Positions 4,609 through 5,872 of a stretch of 5,872 nucleotides of DNA are shown here, piece after piece. Position numbers and translations under genes: made by a program. The notes beneath the pieces were generated by a model. That model was not told the origin of the DNA, made no database searches, and saw nothing but the letters and a program-made list of their open reading frames with translations. The DNA is from an uncultured Actinomycetes bacterium (GTDB lineage: Bacteria; Actinomycetota; CALGFH01), in contig CALGFH010000021.1 in NCBI GenBank assembly GCA_937881255.1, positions 1 to 5,872 on the forward strand. Reading direction: 5' to 3'. Every line of letters begins with the position of its first letter. The stretch's first letter is position 1.

Positions 4609-5872
4609 GCCAGGACCGCTTCCCCAGCCCGTTCGAGGTCCCGACCCCCGAGGGCGCCGAGGGCTGGGAGCAGCTGTACAACTGGTACCACCTGTTCGGC
4701 GACGACCGCCGCGACCTGGACGAGCAGCGCTTCTGGTTCCAGGACCGGCTGCACCACCCGGGCGTGCTCCACCCCTATGACGAGATCCAGTGCGAGTGCT
4801 GGTGGCAGGCCCTTGGGGCGTTCAACACCCGCATCTTCGCCATGCCGCCGGCGTTCGGGGTCGACCAGCGGATCCTCAACGGCTACCTGTACGTGACCCC
4901 GGTGCCGGCCCCGCCCGAGAGCATCCCCGCCCGGGCCGAGCAGTTCGGGCGGCGCGGCGGCCACTACTACGAGAACTGGGACCAGATCTACGCCGAGTGG
5001 AAGGAGAAGGTCACCGCCCACCTGGACGAGATCAAGGCGATCCGGTTCGAGCCCCTGCCCGAGCTCGAGGACGAGTCGGTGGTCTTCGACCACGTCGGCT
5101 ACTCGTCCGGGTACCGGATGATCGAGGACTTCTCCAAGCTCGTCCTCACCATGTACAAGACCTACCAGTACCACTTCGAGCTGCTGAACGTCGGCTACGC
5201 CGCCTACCTGACCTTCTTCATGTTCGCCAAGCAGGCCTTCGGCGACATCACCGACCAGTCGATCTCGCGCATGGTGGGCGGGCTCCACGTCGACCTGTAC
5301 CGGCCCGATGACGAGCTCAAGCGCCTGGCCAAGGAGGCCGAGCGGCTCGGGGTCGGCGACGCCGTCCTCGAGGCCGGCGACCCGGGGTCGCTGTTCGAGG
5401 AGCTCAAGGCGAGCGACGGCGGCCGCGAGTGGGTGGCCGACTGGGAGCGGACCTCGGACCCGTGGTTCCTGTTCAACACCGACCCCGGGCACCCGGGCGG
5501 CTACCACTACTTCGACACCTGGCTGGACGACCCCGGGATCCCGCTGGCCTCGGTCAAGGAGTACGTGCGGCGGGTGCGGGCCGGCGAGGCCCTGGACCGC
5601 CCGACCGACCAGGTCCTGGCCGAGCGTGACCGGATCACCGCCGAGTACCGGGCGCTGCTGGCCGAGGGCGACCAGGCCGCCTTCGACGAGATGGTCGGCC
5701 TGGCCCGCAAGGTGTTCGTCTACATCGAGGAGCACGTGCTCTACATCGAGCACTGGATGTGGGCCACCTTCTGGGGCAAGTCCAAGGAGCTGTCGCGGGC
5801 CCTTCACGCCATGGGCATCTTCGACGACCCCGAGGACATGTTCTTCCTGCGCCGCTACGAGGTCATGGAGGC
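4605..5872 (+). CDS. PEP-utilising-enzyme-like protein, N-terminal 422 residues (3' end outside window)
   Basis: The frame runs from ATG 4605 to the right edge without a stop. I recognise the pattern of proteins annotated as PEP-utilising enzyme, mobile-region family: a Trp/Tyr-rich start (GWEQLYNWYHLFGDDRRDLDE), NTRIFAMPPAFGVDQRILNG, then a long helical region. That region includes YYENWDQIYAEWKEKV, YHFELLNVGYAAYLTFFMFA, RPDDELKRLAKEAERLG, RPTDQVLAERDRITAEYRALL, EHVLYIEHWMW and EDMFFLRRYEV. The hydrophobic stretches read as soluble helices, not membrane spans. No ATP-grasp (PPDK_N) domain precedes it. In PEP synthase and rifampin phosphotransferase a helical substrate domain is followed by a swivelling phospho-His domain. 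If the family call is right, that His domain lies beyond the edge and the ATP-grasp part is a separate gene. Such enzymes pass a phosphate from ATP through His to a substrate; here an aromatic one would fit, but this is speculative. It overlaps the vertex gene (ATGA), so it is likely part of the same operon. Confidence 0.65.
   Translation, partial: MSQDRFPSPFEVPTPEGAEGWEQLYNWYHLFGDDRRDLDEQRFWFQDRLHHPGVLHPYDEIQCECWWQALGAFNTRIFAMPPAFGVDQRILNGYLYVTPVPAPPESIPARAEQFGRRGGHYYENWDQIYAEWKEKVTAHLDEIKAIRFEPLPELEDESVVFDHVGYSSGYRMIEDFSKLVLTMYKTYQYHFELLNVGYAAYLTFFMFAKQAFGDITDQSISRMVGGLHVDLYRPDDELKRLAKEAERLGVGDAVLEAGDPGSLFEELKASDGGREWVADWERTSDPWFLFNTDPGHPGGYHYFDTWLDDPGIPLASVKEYVRRVRAGEALDRPTDQVLAERDRITAEYRALLAEGDQAAFDEMVGLARKVFVYIEEHVLYIEHWMWATFWGKSKELSRALHAMGIFDDPEDMFFLRRYEVME

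Noticed and set aside
3253..4681. Two overlapping minus-strand frames (274 and 343 codons) across the end of the dioxygenase and the shell genes
   Set aside because: They are antisense to BMC and EutN/CcmL genes with good ribosome sites, and their sequences are biased Ser/Arg/Pro or Gly/Arg strings without domains.
4056..5807. A 583-codon open frame on the minus strand, opposite the shell and PEP-utilising-like genes
   Set aside because: Its sequence is low-complexity (Val, Leu, Gly, Pro, Arg) and has no domain pattern. It is opposite four genes with clear family motifs. Long antisense frames are expected at this GC content because stop codons are rare.
1..5872. CRISPR arrays, tRNA or rRNA genes, insertion-sequence ends or attachment sites
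   Set aside because: I saw no regularly spaced repeats, cloverleaf-like segments, transposase motifs or paired terminal repeats. The only strong inverted repeat is the 19-base one at 1715-1733.

Overview
The window is very GC-rich, with G or C at most third codon positions. It has GTG starts, tightly packed overlapping genes and an IclR-type regulator. This fits a high-GC actinobacterium (Actinomycetota); I cannot name a genus. Homology calls below come from motif recognition, not from searches.

Layout. The left edge (1-413, +) is the C-terminal end of an alpha/beta hydrolase that starts outside the window. Facing it on the minus strand is a decayed SAM-dependent methyltransferase (933-438). 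It has lost its middle part and carries a one-base frameshift. It lies 2 bases downstream of an intact IclR-family regulator gene (1700-936, -). A short divergent region (1701-1774) holds a perfect 7-5-7 inverted repeat, a probable operator. It also holds a plausible promoter for the rightward operon that would give a leaderless mRNA.

The rightward operon (1775 to beyond 5872) has six genes, joined by short gaps or overlapping start/stop codons. They are: (1) the catalytic subunit of a LigB-type (class III) extradiol dioxygenase; (2) a same-fold partner subunit that has lost the iron ligands; (3) a hexameric bacterial-microcompartment (BMC) shell protein; (4) a second, divergent BMC shell protein with a C-terminal tail; (5) an EutN/CcmL-type pentameric vertex protein; (6) the first 422 codons of a protein resembling the helical, ATP-grasp-free part of PEP-utilising (PEP synthase / rifampin phosphotransferase-like) enzymes, running off the right edge.

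Interpretation. The pairing of an active LigB subunit with a ligand-less one, in beta-then-alpha order, resembles 2-aminophenol 1,6-dioxygenase (AmnBA). Lower meta-cleavage pathways end with an aldolase and an acylating aldehyde dehydrogenase, and so pass through a volatile aldehyde. BMC shells typically enclose aldehyde intermediates. The window therefore looks like the start of an aromatics-degrading microcompartment operon under a divergent IclR regulator, with the shell genes directly after the oxygen-dependent ring-opening enzyme. The aldolase, the aldehyde dehydrogenase and any ATP-grasp partner of the last gene are not in the window, so the complete pathway is inference.
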